A stretch of 64,000 nucleotides of DNA from MFD04580-c1 sp963702995 (GTDB lineage Bacteria > Planctomycetota > Phycisphaerae > Tepidisphaerales > Tepidisphaeraceae): positions 4,774,001 through 4,838,000 of the forward strand of contig OY969783.1 in NCBI GenBank assembly GCA_963702995.1, read 5' to 3'. The position numbers were made by a program, and so were the translations under genes. Position 1 is the stretch's first letter; each line of letters starts with the position of its first letter. Positions 43,101 to 52,700 of this stretch are shown in pieces. The notes under the pieces were generated by a model, which saw only the letters and a list, made by a program, of their open reading frames with translations, did no database searches and was not told the DNA's origin.

Positions 43101-43173
43101 CGGCCGCGATCGTCAGAGCGGCCCGGGACTTACGGGCGAGAAAATTGGCGACGGCGAGCTTTCGAACGAACAT
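40168..43173 (-). CDS. ABC transporter permease, MacB/FtsX type, double-length
   Basis: 1001 aa from ATG 43173 (MFVRKLAVANFLARKSRAAL). A first transmembrane helix (ALTIAAVALSVSLVVSVTSG) precedes a periplasmic MacB-type domain. An FtsX cluster follows (MLAATFIVFSALSMGVAERQ, TLAMLRAVGAFRGQIAAL), then a central membrane block, a second periplasmic domain and a C-terminal FtsX cluster (AMAVASLGVTNTVMAGIRTR, QFGVLRSIGVTRGQLLRL). This two-module layout matches LolC/DevC-like or lipoprotein/peptide exporters. The second periplasmic region contains two short repeats of the form DGRTLRGTLTDDGEAF and DGRTITGTITPDTEPG. It is co-transcribed with the ATPase 47 nt upstream. Confidence 0.92.
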   Translation of the reverse strand: MFVRKLAVANFLARKSRAALTIAAVALSVSLVVSVTSGYKSVTTAVHKFLDRYMGSIDAQVTRQNNPQGAVTERVLTALQADPQVKRADGRVEINSPVLDEKGEPIDGRGVQVIGVLRPGDTRLDKLVMEKGAFFDTSDGDVAVIDQALAERIHQGINGVVTLPNPGKRLTLKIVGIVHKPEVMATAIQTMYVPLRTLQHLLGLDAPPDGPAVTRVTIELKPNVDARAFEQRFAAQLATIDPNLKIRLTRDSRAELDKALTAVDLLSYLGGTVSMLAATFIVFSALSMGVAERQRTLAMLRAVGAFRGQIAALVVAEGMLLSGVGVLIGAPLGWLWVKILSLMFKEVFSDGVSINWLGVLFGSGGSILAALAASALPAWWATRVSPLEAMAPESKAPSLRGPIAALIGGLLLIGIDPFLMFGPLDQIASAFGAADAHQSAKVAQFTLHFAMGLPGIMIGFFLIAPMLVLLVERVLGPLAAALFGLEFTLLRQQLSSGLWRCAGTCAGLMVGLAVLVVMQIQGHSALSGWRLPTHFPDIFIVAPGGFLSQAGLTFEQAQILQNVPGVIPDEIMPIAIASPAFGSKMFQLAMAAMNPEATMFFGIDPTRAFKMMELEFRDGDAADAQRMLTGGKDIALTDGRTLRGTLTDDGEAFTVTDVARHVTRAEKSTVAHIPGGGYRTLVARDGRTITGTITPDTEPGGVGYTCRALADNAGITHVAAADVLKLDDWGYAISPGRFLIITNEFKELKKIGVGDNFALKNTKGETVNYSIVGVVWSPGIDVMVSVFDMGRQFDQRTAASVFGTLEDARRDFGVDHLMLFAANLKPGIEREALMKSIKKYVRVEGMKAGDVRQIKEAIETGFYRLLYLASTVAFAAMAVASLGVTNTVMAGIRTRRWQFGVLRSIGVTRGQLLRLILCEAFLLGLISCALGLGAGFVMALDAYQLGLNNTGYNPGMAIPWGIVLIGVGIVMFITLAASAWPAISVARTEPLSLLQAGRAAT

Positions 43174-43220
43174 GGTCGATTTCCCGAAGGTCGCCCAGCA
43201 AATCGGAATCGCCCGCGGTG

Positions 43221-43979
43221 TTACCGCAGGGCGTCGAGGTATTTCGCGCCCAGTGCCGCGCCCCCCTCGGCCGGGTCGGCGGCGAAGCGGCTGACGAGCT
43301 TGCCATCCTTCAGGACCGCCACTTCCTGGGCATACGCCGCGACCGACGGCTCGTGGGTGACCATGACAATGGTCTTCCTGTGGGTCACGCATAGGTCGCG
43401 CAGCAATTCGCAAACGCCGCGGCTGTTGGTGGAATCAAGATTGCCTGTGGGCTCGTCGGCGAGGATGACCGCCGGGTCGGCGACCAGCGCCCGGCCGATC
43501 GCGACCCGCTGCTGCTCGCCGCCGCTCATGGCGTCGGGGCGATGATGGCGCCGTTTCTCCAGGCCCAGGCTTCGCAGCAATTCCTCGACGCGGGCCGCCC
43601 CGGTGACCTCGCCGTTGGCCGACGCCTTGCCGTTGCGCTTCTCCAGCATCAGCGGCAGGAGGATGTTCTCCTCGGCCGTGAGCGTGGGGATGAGGTTGAA
43701 CGACTGGAAGACAAGCCCGATGTTGCGCCGGCGAAAGAGGGTGAGGTCGCGATCGTTGAGCTTGCCGATGTCCTGCCCGTTGATGATGACGCTGCCGCCA
43801 TCGGCCTGGGTGAGGCCGGCCATTAGATGTAGCAAGGTGCTCTTCCCCGACCCGCTGGCGCCCATGACGGCGAGGAACTGCCCTTCACTGACCGACAGGC
43901 TGACCCCGTCCAGCGCCGCCACCGTGCGATCCCCCTGGCGGAAATCCTTGCGAACGTTCTCGACCGACAATGGCGTCAT
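43221..43979 (-). CDS. ABC transporter ATP-binding protein, MacB/LolD type
   Basis: 252 aa. Walker A is VMGASGSGKSTLLHLMAG, the Q-loop FQSFNLIPTLTAEEN, the signature AMSGGEQQRVAIGRAL, Walker B AVILADEPTGNLDS and the H-loop IVMVTHEPSVAAYA. These match the LolD/MacB ATPases that power non-translocating mechanotransmission. An insert (EKRNGKASANGEVTGAAR) lengthens the helical domain. ATG 43979 follows GAGGAG. The permease at 40168-43173 is its partner. Confidence 0.95.
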   Translation of the reverse strand: MTPLSVENVRKDFRQGDRTVAALDGVSLSVSEGQFLAVMGASGSGKSTLLHLMAGLTQADGGSVIINGQDIGKLNDRDLTLFRRRNIGLVFQSFNLIPTLTAEENILLPLMLEKRNGKASANGEVTGAARVEELLRSLGLEKRRHHRPDAMSGGEQQRVAIGRALVADPAVILADEPTGNLDSTNSRGVCELLRDLCVTHRKTIVMVTHEPSVAAYAQEVAVLKDGKLVSRFAADPAEGGAALGAKYLDALR

Positions 43980-44313
43980 GAACTCCTCGTCCGGTGCGCG
44001 ACCCGCAACGGATCGGCCGCTAGGGAAAACAGGAAGGGGACTATAGCCCTGCCGGAAGGGGGTCACAAGCCGCGTCCGCGCCGCCGGGACGCGCGGGCCT
44101 GGCCAATCTTTATGGCAGCAGTCCGTTTCGGGGCGGGACGCGAAACGTGTGCCCCCAATTTACTCATGGCGCCCACGGACGCTTCCACATCGCCGGCCGC
44201 GGGGAAGAAGAATGAACGCCAAAACGCCAAGAACGCTTAGGGAAGAGCGCCAAGGGCGGAAGAACCAGGCAATACGCGATGATATTGGAACGCGGGGTAC
44301 GCGCGGGTTTGAG

Positions 44314-44379
44314 GTGCCGCCGGTGCCCTCACCGGCGGTTTTGCCGGTGTACAAAGGCCGGCCGGTGAGGGCACCGACG
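44314..44379. repeat. REP-like hairpin pair (family A core)
   Basis: Perfect left unit (CCGCCGGTG CCCT CACCGGCGG) at 44317-44338 and a degenerate right unit (GGCCGGTGAGGGCACCGACG) at 44359-44379. It lies in the 699-nt gap 43980-44678, in which no gene is seen. Confidence 0.8.
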
Positions 44380-44678
44380 ACGCGTCCGTCGCCATCTTGG
44401 GTGGAGGTCCATTGGCCCGACGAGCTGCCAACTCGTTCCGAAGTCGATTTCCGCGGTCCTCTCTTGGATCGACAAGGTCCGGGAACGCGCGTTGTGTTGA
44501 ACTGGGGGTGAGCGGGCTCGCGCCGGATGCGGGCGGGTTCGTGCCCGCCAGTGCGCTCGGCACCGTGAGTCACATCTAAACCCCTTCGTCCGCGCGGGCG
44601 ATGACCTATGGGCAGCCGGACAATCGTCACGGCCTCACCATATTGACTCATCAGGCTCCGTCGGGGCAGAGGGCAGGC

Positions 44679-46662
44679 ATGCGGCAGATCTTCTCAAAGC
44701 GCTCGAGCGATCAGACCCATCGGCTCATCCGGGCCGCCCGGGTGGGGCTGGCCGCGGCGGCTTCAGTCGAGCGGCTGGAGGAGCGCCGGATGTTATCGGT
44801 CGCCTTCCCGACAGCGCTGGAGCAGTACGAGGTTGAGCTGATCAACCGCGCCTGCGCCAACCCGACGGCCGAGGCGACGGCGTACGGGACCTCTCTCAAC
44901 GAAGGGCTGGCGGCCGGGACGATCACCGCCGACGCCAAGCAGCCGCTGGCGATCAACCCGTTCCTGATGGACTCGGCGCAGCTCCACAGCCAGACGATGC
45001 TCGATACGCAGACGTTCTCGCACGTGGACCCGAGCGGCACCGAGCCGAACCAGCGCGACACGGCCGCGGGGTACGTCTTCAGCGGGATCTGGGGCTGGGG
45101 CGAGAACATTGTCTACCGGTCCAGCGCCCCAGCATCCCCGATCCGATCCCGACGACGCTGCTCGAGCATGAAGACCTGTTCGTCGATTCCAACGTCCCGG
45201 GCGCGGGCATCGCACCAACATGCTCAACCCGTTCTTCAAGGAAGTCGGCGTTGGGATTCGCAACGGGGTTTTCAATGCCTACAACGCCCAAATGGCGACC
45301 GAGGAGTACGGCTACAACGGCGGGAACAGCTTCTTTACCGGTGTCGCCTACGCCGACACGGTCATCCGCGACCAGTTCTACACGCCGGGCGAAGGGCTCG
45401 GCGGCGTGACGATCACGGCCGTTCGGCACAGCGATCATGTGGCGCTGTTCACCACGACCTGGGCGAGCGGCGGCTATTCGCTGCGGGCCGACCCCGGCGT
45501 CTACGACATCACCGCCTCCGGGCCGGGGCTCCCCACGCCGATCACGTACACGAACGTGGCGATCGGCGGCCAGAACGTTGAGGCCGACTTCCGGCCGGAC
45601 ATGGCGACATCGCAGACGCTGGCAACGCCCGCCCCCACGCCGACGCCCATTCCAACCCCGACACCGACCGCGACGCCCATCCCAACACCCGTCGCGACCC
45701 CAACGCCCACGCCGGTCGTGACGCCGACGCCGGTACCCGTCAGCATCCCGACGCCAACGCCCGTCGCGACGCCAACCCCGACGCCGGTTGCAACCCCGAC
45801 GCCAACGCCTGTCGCGACGCCGACGCCGACGCCGGTTGCAACCCCGACGCCGACGCCTGTCGCGACCCCGACCCCGACGCCGGTTGCAACGCCGACGCCT
45901 GTCGCGACGCCGACGCCCACGCCCGCGCCCACAGTTCAATCCCCCGCGCCGACTCCGACACCTACTCCTCCGGAATGGACGCCACCGCCGGTGGTGATCC
46001 CGACGCCGGTGGTCGGCGGGGCGGCCGGCACGGGCATGATCCGCGGCCGCGTCTATGACGATGTGAACGCGAACGCGATCCGAAATGGGTCGGAAGTCGG
46101 TATGGTCCGGCAGGTCGTCTACATCGACGCGAATGGCAACGGCGTTCTCGACGCGGGTGAAGAGAACACGCTGACGGGCTCGGACGGCGTCTTTTTCCTG
46201 GCGAATGTCCCGACGGGCATCTACCAGGTCCGCGTCGCGGTCAGCGACGGGTGGCGCGTCACCACGCGCGACCGTGGCGTGGTCGAAGTGTCCGTACGCA
46301 ACGGGCACACGAGCCGGCTCAAGGCGATCGGCGAGACCCAGAAAGTCGAGATCGCGGGGAGGCTTTTCCTCGATGCCAACGGCGATGGGGAGCAGGGGGC
46401 GGGCGAGCCGGGGTTGAAGGGGTGGCGGATTTTCATCGATACCAACGGTGACGGCATTCACGAAGCGGGCGAGCCGATCGTGACGACCCACGCCGACGGC
46501 TCGTGGGCCTTCTCGCGCCTCGACGCCGGCACGTTTGCACTCCGCGTCATCCAGAAGAAGCACTACACCCAAACCGTCCCCAGTACCCAATGGTTCCTCG
46601 GCCCCCTTGCCGAGGGCGGCATCGCCAGCGGGAACTTCGTCGGTGAGCAGCGGACGAGCTAA
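44679..46662 (+). CDS. Planctomycete surface protein: CAP/SCP domain, Pro/Thr linker, SdrD-type B repeats (frameshifted)
   Basis: About 660 aa. The N-terminal export motif is ASVERLEERRMLSVAF. A CAP (SCP/PR-1) domain follows: LEQYEVELINRACANPTAEA, LHSQTMLDTQTFSHVDPSG, GWGENI and, after two shifts near 45127 and 45195, LLEHEDLFVDSN and GHRTNMLNPFFKEVGVG. Both conserved His and Glu of the CAP cavity are present. Next is a Thr/Pro/Val-rich linker of about 110 residues, then two SdrD/Cna-B-like domains (IRGRVYDDVNANAIRNGSE, IAGRLFLDANGDGEQGAGEP) with calcium-binding-like DANGNG loops. Probably displayed on the cell surface; role unknown. Confidence 0.85.
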
Positions 46663-46807
46663 CGCTGCGGCGATGGGGCCTCGCACGCCGCGCACCACGC
46701 TGGTCCCGCTTCGCCGGACCAATTGCCCTGTTTCGGGCATTCCCTAGCGGGCGCGCGCGGGGTATCTTTTTGCGCGGGTTGGCGGCCGCCGCTTGTTGGG
46801 GGCGAGC

Positions 46808-47398
46808 TCATTTCCCCCTGATGATCTCGGTGACGCCGACGCGGATGAAGTTCACGGCGATGGCCGCGAGCAGGACCATCACCAGTTTGCTGAAAGCACG
46901 GAGTGCGTTCGCGCCGATGAGATGAGCGAGCCGCGACGCGGCGAGCAGGGCGGCGAGGAGGATCGCGAAGTTGACGGAGAGGCTGACGGTTGTCAGCGCC
47001 CGGCCGTACGCCTGGGAGAGGACCAGCACGGTGGTGAGCGTCGCGGGCCCGGCGATCAGCGGCATGGCGAGCGGGACGATGCCGACGGTGGTGTCTTCGT
47101 GGACGGCGGGCTTGCCGACGGTCAGCAGGTCGAGGATCGCCAGCACAAGGAGGATGATGCCGCCGGCGATGCGGAAGTCATTCACGGAAATGCTTAGGAA
47201 ATCGAAGGTCGCGTTGCCGAGGAACATGAAGCCGACGGCGATCGCCAGGGCGCTGGCGACGGCTTCAAAGGTGACGCGGCGGCGGCGTTCCTCGGTCATC
47301 CGGGCGGTGACCGAAAGGAAGACCGGGACCAGCCCGAACGCGTCGATCGTGACGAACAGCGGGATGAAGGCGCGGAAGAAAAGGCTGGTGGCTCCCAT
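46808..47398 (-). CDS. MarC-family integral membrane protein
   Basis: 196 aa with six hydrophobic helices. Family motifs are FIPLFVTIDAFGLVPVFLSV near the start, RIAGGIILLVLAILDLLTVG and IVPLAMPLIAGPATLTTVLV. Despite the name, MarC proteins are not proven drug transporters; the function is unknown. ATG 47398 gives the usual length of about 200; the longer frame to 47512 is repeat sequence. Confidence 0.93.
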   Translation of the reverse strand: MGATSLFFRAFIPLFVTIDAFGLVPVFLSVTARMTEERRRRVTFEAVASALAIAVGFMFLGNATFDFLSISVNDFRIAGGIILLVLAILDLLTVGKPAVHEDTTVGIVPLAMPLIAGPATLTTVLVLSQAYGRALTTVSLSVNFAILLAALLAASRLAHLIGANALRAFSKLVMVLLAAIAVNFIRVGVTEIIRGK

Positions 47399-47597
47399 CC
47401 CCCCAACTCTAGCCGCGCGGCCGCCGATCAGGGAGGCCGAGTAAAAAGCGGTGCCCGCGCCGCTCCGGGACGAGACTGACGAGAAGCCCACGGTTGAAGG
47501 AACGGCCACCAACGGACGGCGCCCGTGAGGAAGGCGCGGACCGCCCGCGGGCGGCTATGACCCCAAGGAACAGAGCAGTCGCCGAGTACGGCGAGTG

Positions 47598-47693
47598 CCC
47601 GCTTCCTTACGGGCGCGGCGCGTTTGAAGCCGTCCGATCGAAGGGACGTCTGACGCCCGCGACGGGCCCGGACCGCTTCCTTACGGGCGCGGC
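47598..47693. repeat. Family E repeats (CGCTTCCTTACGGGCGCGGC)
   Basis: Two direct copies of the word at 47600-47619 and 47674-47693, and an inverted, mutated copy (GGCGCCCGTGAGGAAGGCG) at about 47518-47536. A related 44-bp stretch in opposite orientation lies at 32554-32597. No gene lies in 47399-47828. Confidence 0.75.
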
Positions 47694-47770
47694 TCGCTGG
47701 GGATCTCCGCGACTTTCGACGCCTCAGCAGCGTAAATGACGAAAAAAGCAGATGCCGCTCCAAAAAAACG

Positions 47771-47799
47771 TTGACTCAAATTTTTGTCACACGTAAATT
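47771..47799 (+). promoter_or_regulatory. Sigma-70-type promoter
   Basis: TTGACT (47771-47776) and TAAATT (47794-47799) are separated by exactly 17 bp in an AT-rich island within GC-rich DNA. It sits 30 nt upstream of the small lysine-rich gene. This is the clearest promoter in the window and predicts strong expression. Confidence 0.75.
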
Positions 47800-47828
47800 C
47801 TGGACTAAAGAAAGGAGGACCCAGCGCC

Positions 47829-47954
47829 ATGGCAAAGAAAGCAGCAGCAGCACCGGCCAAGAAGGCGGCACCCGCCGCGAAGAAGGCCACGACTAAGAAG
47901 GCGGCCGCCCCCGCAAAGAAGGCGACCACCAAGGCCAAGACCGCCAAGAAGTAG
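47829..47954 (+). CDS. Short histone-H1-like Lys/Ala-rich protein
   Basis: A 41-aa protein made almost entirely of Ala, Lys, Pro and Thr, in AAPAKKA/TTKKAAA-type repeats, starting MAKKAAAAPAKKA and ending KAKTAKK. AAGGAGG lies 10 nt upstream of ATG 47829, and a consensus promoter precedes it. Such PAKKA-repeat peptides resemble the tails of bacterial histone-H1-like DNA-binding proteins. Here the tail stands alone, so nucleoid binding is an inference from composition. A terminator is found only 235 nt downstream. Confidence 0.8.
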   Translation: MAKKAAAAPAKKAAPAAKKATTKKAAAPAKKATTKAKTAKK

Positions 47955-48188
47955 TTCGGCCGACGGTGAAGCCGCCGGCCCGCGGGCCTGCCTTGTGGCA
48001 ACGTCCCTCGCCTGCGAACAAAGCTTCACCTGCCCGCAACTACTGTTTGGCTATGGGGAGCTGGCCTCCCCGCGTCGGGAACGTGGCTCGGGATCGAAGC
48101 AAACGCCTCGAATAACGCCGATCCGGCGATGATCGAACAACCCTTTCCGTTTTGGGCCTTGGCTCCTACTTAGGCCGCGAAACACGAA
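47955..48188 (+). ncRNA. Possible structured 3' RNA between the Lys-rich gene and its terminator
   Basis: This 234-nt stretch has no ORF, yet is followed by a strong terminator. It holds potential helices (for example GGGGAG ctggc CTCCCC around 48055-48071). It could be a long 3' UTR or an independent small RNA; it does not match tmRNA, SRP or RNase P by eye. The evidence is only positional. Confidence 0.3.
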
Positions 48189-48224
48189 GAAACCTTCCAC
48201 GCCACGGCGGAAGGTTTCTTTTTT
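48189..48224 (+). terminator. Rho-independent terminator
   Basis: A perfect 10-bp stem, GAAACCTTCC (48189-48198) and GGAAGGTTTC (48209-48218), with a 10-nt loop, followed directly by six T. It is the only textbook terminator seen in the window and ends plus-strand transcription ahead of parA. Confidence 0.9.
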
Positions 48225-48560
48225 CCCACCCGCATTCAGAGCTCAGCATTCCGCCTTCAGCATTTTCTCCCGGGCGACCCCGCAGATTTCCCCTTCATCT
48301 CAATCGCAAGCTGGACGATGGCCCGGTCCACCCACGGGTGAAAGGCCTTTGACGCGGCGGCATCCGCGGGGCGTCAGCGCGCTCGCCGCCAGGCGGGGCA
48401 TCGATACTTGTATTCGCCGGGAACGGTCGGATAATCCCGCGTTGAATCGTTGTCGCCGACGACTGATCGAACCACACGGACGGCCCCGCCGCGGTTTTGC
48501 ACCCCTGCTTTATTCAGCCGCGGCAGGCACCCGCGGCAGGACAGCCCAGGGAGGCGGCCT

Positions 48561-49693
48561 ATGCGCGTGATCGCTTTAATGAACCAGAAGGGCGGTGTGG
48601 GAAAGACCACCACCACCGTCAACCTGGGCGCCGCCATCGCCGAGCTCGGCCAGCGCGTCCTGCTGATCGACATGGACCCCCAGGCCCATCTCACGATCAA
48701 CTACGGTGTCAACCCGACCCCCGAGACGATCACGCTTTACAACGTCCTGGTGGACGATACGCCGCTGCTCGACGCGATGATCGGCCTGGACAAGAATATC
48801 GGCCTGATCCCCAGCTTTATCGACCTCGCCGCGTCCGAGATCGAACTGGTAAGCGTCCTGGGCCGCGAGACCTTGCTCCGCAAGCGGATCGAAGCCGCCA
48901 TCGCCGACCCTTCGGGGGAATTTGATTACGATTATGTGCTGCTCGATTGCCCGCCGTCTCTCGGCCTGCTGACGCTCAATGCGCTGGCGGTCGCCGACGA
49001 AGTCCTGGTGCCGATGCAGCCGCAGTTCCTCCCGATGCAGGGCGTCGCCAAGTTGTTCGATACCGTTCGCAAGGTCAAGCAGCGGATGAACCCCAAGCTG
49101 CGGGTCCTGGGCATCGTGCTGACGATGTTCGATTCGCAGACCAAGCTTTCCAACGAAGTCGAAGCGGAACTGCACGGCTACATCGAGTCCGCCCAGGGCA
49201 AGTCGCTCCCCTGGTCCGATGCGAAGGTCTTCAAGAGCCGGATCCGCCGCAACATCAAGCTGGCCGAGAGCCCCAGCTTCGGGCAGACGATCATCGCCTA
49301 CGAGCCCAACAGCAACGGGGCGGCTGACTACCGCGCCCTCGCCCGAGAAGTGCTCGGCCTGCCCGAGCTTCCCCCGGCCGCCCCCCGCGTCCGCCCCGAA
49401 CCCGTGCCCGCCGCCGATGTATCCAAGGCCGCCACGGGTGGCGCGCCCAAGTCCGCCAAGGCGGCCAAGACGTCAAAGCCCCGGGCTCCGCGTGCGCCCG
49501 CGCTCCTCGGGCCACCAAGCCCCCCGCGGAAGCGGCGGCCGCCGAGCCGGAAGCGACGCCGGCGTCGGCCGGGGTGTCGGTGTCCGTGAACCCCGCCATC
49601 GATCCCTCGAAGCTTGCCGCGGCGCGACACTCCGCCGCGACCCCGTCCGATACGGCGCCTGCGCCCAAGCCCGACGCCGAAGCGGCCGCCTGA
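48561..49693 (+). CDS. parA: ParA/Soj-family chromosome-partitioning ATPase (frameshift in tail)
   Basis: About 377 aa. Deviant Walker A in MNQKGGVGKTTTTVNLGAAI, Walker A' in LLIDMDPQAHLT and Walker B in YVLLDCPPSLGLLTLNALA. The core ends near residue 265 (AREVLGLPELP). A Lys/Pro/Ala-rich tail of 110 residues follows and changes frame near 49500; the corrected frame runs ATKPPAEAAAAEPEATPASA to the stop at 49691-49693. ATG 48561 has GGGAGG 6 nt upstream. No parB follows, so it may act as an orphan ParA/MinD-like positioning ATPase. Confidence 0.9.
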
Positions 49694-49745
49694 GGCGCCG
49701 CCACCACGGGCGGCGTGGCCTCAAACCTTCGATCGGTTCAAAGTC

Positions 49746-52700
49746 CTACCGCATTCGCAGCACCGCCGTCAGCGTATCCCCCTGGCCGCGCCAGTCCCAC
49801 AGGAGCCTTGCCCAGCCGGTCAGGCGGATGGCGTCGCGGCTGAGCGCGTCGTCGATCGGCGCTCCGGCCGGGACGACGCCCGCGAGCCCAAATTGGTTCA
49901 GTTGCAGTGTTCGGGCGGTGCGGTAGCAATCGGTATAGGTCTGAAACCGCAGCAGCCGCATCCCCGCGGCCCGGGCCAGGCGCCGCACGCCCCGGCGGCC
50001 CATGATCGTCCGGTGGACGGGCGGCTCCCACCCTTCCCAGGTCGGGCCGAACAGCCGGGCAAGGCGGGAGTCGAGGTTGGGGGCGTCGAACACCACCAAG
50101 CCGCGCGGGCGCAGCAACTGGCCGAGCCGTCGCAGCGATAAGAGCGGCGCCTGCAGGTGCTCGAACTGCCCGGAGAGGCAGATTACGTCGAACTGCTCGC
50201 TCGTCGGAAGGGTGACGGCCGCGTCTTCCACGCTGGTCTCCCAGACCTGATGGCCCTTGCTCCGGGCGATCGCGGCGCTGCGTGCGTTGGTCTCGGCCCC
50301 GCTCATCCGCCACCGGGTAAAAGCCTTCAGCCGATCGAGGAGCAGCCCTTCGTGGCAGCCGATGACCAGCAGCCGCACTGCCACATCCTCGCGACGGACG
50401 ATCCCCGCGACGGCGGCGAGCAATCGTGCGGCCGATACGTCGGAATAGTCAGGCTTCTGGGCCCACCAAAGCGGGCAGGAGGTTCGTCGAAGCAGATGCT
50501 CCCAGGCGTGCCCGCCTCGATACCCGGCGAAGGGCGAGCAACGCCCGGGCGCAGGTGCGATCGGAGGTTTTGTTGCCAGCAGCGCGCGGGCGGCGTAGAC
50601 GCTGTCCAAAGTCTCGGGTGACAGCGGCGGCGTCGCCACGGCCATTGCGGAGGCGCGGTCATGGTAAACCAGGTGCGCGCGACCCTGCTCCGACGGGGCG
50701 GTCAGCCAGTCGCGCGTGGTGAACAGAAGGCGCGATGGCGGCCGCCCGTTGAGCGGGAGGAGGGGCGCTTGGAGCGGCTCGGCCGGCGGCAGAAGCGTCG
50801 GCAGCCTGTCCGCCACGACGCGGGCGGCCGCTGACGCATAGTTGAACGGATCGGCCACTAAGCCGCGCCGCGCGCGGGCTCGAACGCGCTCAGTCCAGTG
50901 AATCAGCATGCAACGAGCCCGGCCGGCGGCCCCGAACGACACAAGGAACGCCGAACGCGCGGCCTCGAAATCCGCGGCCTCGCTCGATCCGGGCTCGATA
51001 GCCCCGGCGTCATCGACTGCTGACGCCGTCCTGCAGACCACATGCCCCCTGGCAGCGTAAATCCCGAATCGCCGTGCGTACCTGAGGGCCATCTCCCACC
51101 CGGCGGCCGCTCCCTTCGCGGGATCGATCGGGCCCAGCGCGATATAGGCCTCGCGGCGAACGAACAGATTCATCGGCCCCGCCCGCTGGATAAGGCTGTA
51201 GACATCGGCCGCCGGCGTCGGCGCCGGGAATCGCCACCCACCGACCAGCCGGGATTCTTCGAACGTCGCCGATTTGATCGACGGCCTTCGGCGAAACATC
51301 TCGCCGACGGCCCAGAGCGCGCCGGGCTCGAGCACCGTCCCCGGATCGAGCCAGCCGAGGACGGCGGCCTTCGACGTCTCAAAAGCCGCTTCGACGCCTG
51401 CGAACGGCCCGAGCGGGCTCGCGACGCTGACAAACCGACTGATGCGGCCCGAGTGCGGCTCGACCCATGCCGGGAGCGCGCCCGGAGCGGCGCCGTCCTC
51501 GGGGAGTGCGACGACCAGGTCGAGCATCGGGTACTGCTGGGAAAGGGCCGACTCCAGCGTGCGGAGGGGGCTCCGGGGGTCATCACTCGGATGCAGGCGG
51601 ACGACGAGCGTGATCGACGGCAGCGGCCGGGCGGCGCGACGGGGCGCCGGGTGGCGGCCGCCCGTGACCAGGTCCTCGATCACCTTCCGCATCGGGCGGC
51701 GAGGCGGGGCCGTCCGCACAGGGACCGGGGGCGGCGCCTGGAGGCGCGCGATCTGTTCGCGGAGCAACCCGATCTCGGTCGCACGTTTCGCGAGGGTTTC
51801 GCGCTGGGCGTCGGCGTCGCGCTGGGCGGCGTCGCGCGATTTCCCCGGCGCTGTCGCCTGCGCCAGGGCGTCGTCCAGTTGGGCGGAGACGGCGACGAGA
51901 TCCGCCTTTCGCGCCGCAAGCTCTTCGGCCAGTGCGTCGGCGGGGCGGGTGGCGGTCTTCGCCTCCTGAATGAACCGGGCGAGGGCGGCCGCGTCCCGGA
52001 GCTGCCTTTGGGCGAAGCGCGCCCCCTCGGCGATCATCCGATCGCGTAACTCATTCGACGGAGGGAGCGCGCGGGCCGAATGCCCAACGACGCGGCCGCC
52101 CTCCAGGTCGTCCACCGCCTGAACGACTTCCGCAACCGGAACCTCCTTGATGCAGTGCGACGTATCGAACGAACAGGACCATCGACAGCCGATGCACGCC
52201 ACGCCCACCGTAATCGAGACGCCCGGGGCGGCGCGGGGGACGAATCGCGGCCAGTGCCCTCCGCCGAACACCGCGAGCACGGGCCTGCCAACGGCGGCCG
52301 CCAGATGCATCGGGCCGGTATCGTGCCCCACGTAGCCGCTCGAAAGCGCGGACAGGCCGATCAGCGTCGAAAGCGTCCCTTCCGCACCGATCCACACGGC
52401 TGAAACGGCGCGGGCCGCTTCGGGCAACAGCGCCATTACCTCGTCGATCAGCGGCCGCTCTTCCGGGACGCCGACGAACAGGAACCGGCGGCCGTATCGG
52501 CTGAACCACCCCCCCAACAGCTCCGCCCAGCGCTGGGCCGGCCACGCCTTGATCGGCACGTGAATGGTCCCGCCGACGCAAGCGACCCAATAGCTGTTCG
52601 TTTCGAGGCCAAGCTCGGATAGCACCGCTTTGGCCGCGTCGAGACCGGGCCCGTCGGGCGTGATGCGCGGGTCGATCTCCGCCAGAGGGTGCCCCAGCAG

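Noticed and set aside
45079..46740. 553-codon minus-strand frame
   Set aside because: Antisense shadow of the CAP surface protein; the Arg/Gly-rich run mirrors the Thr/Pro linker.
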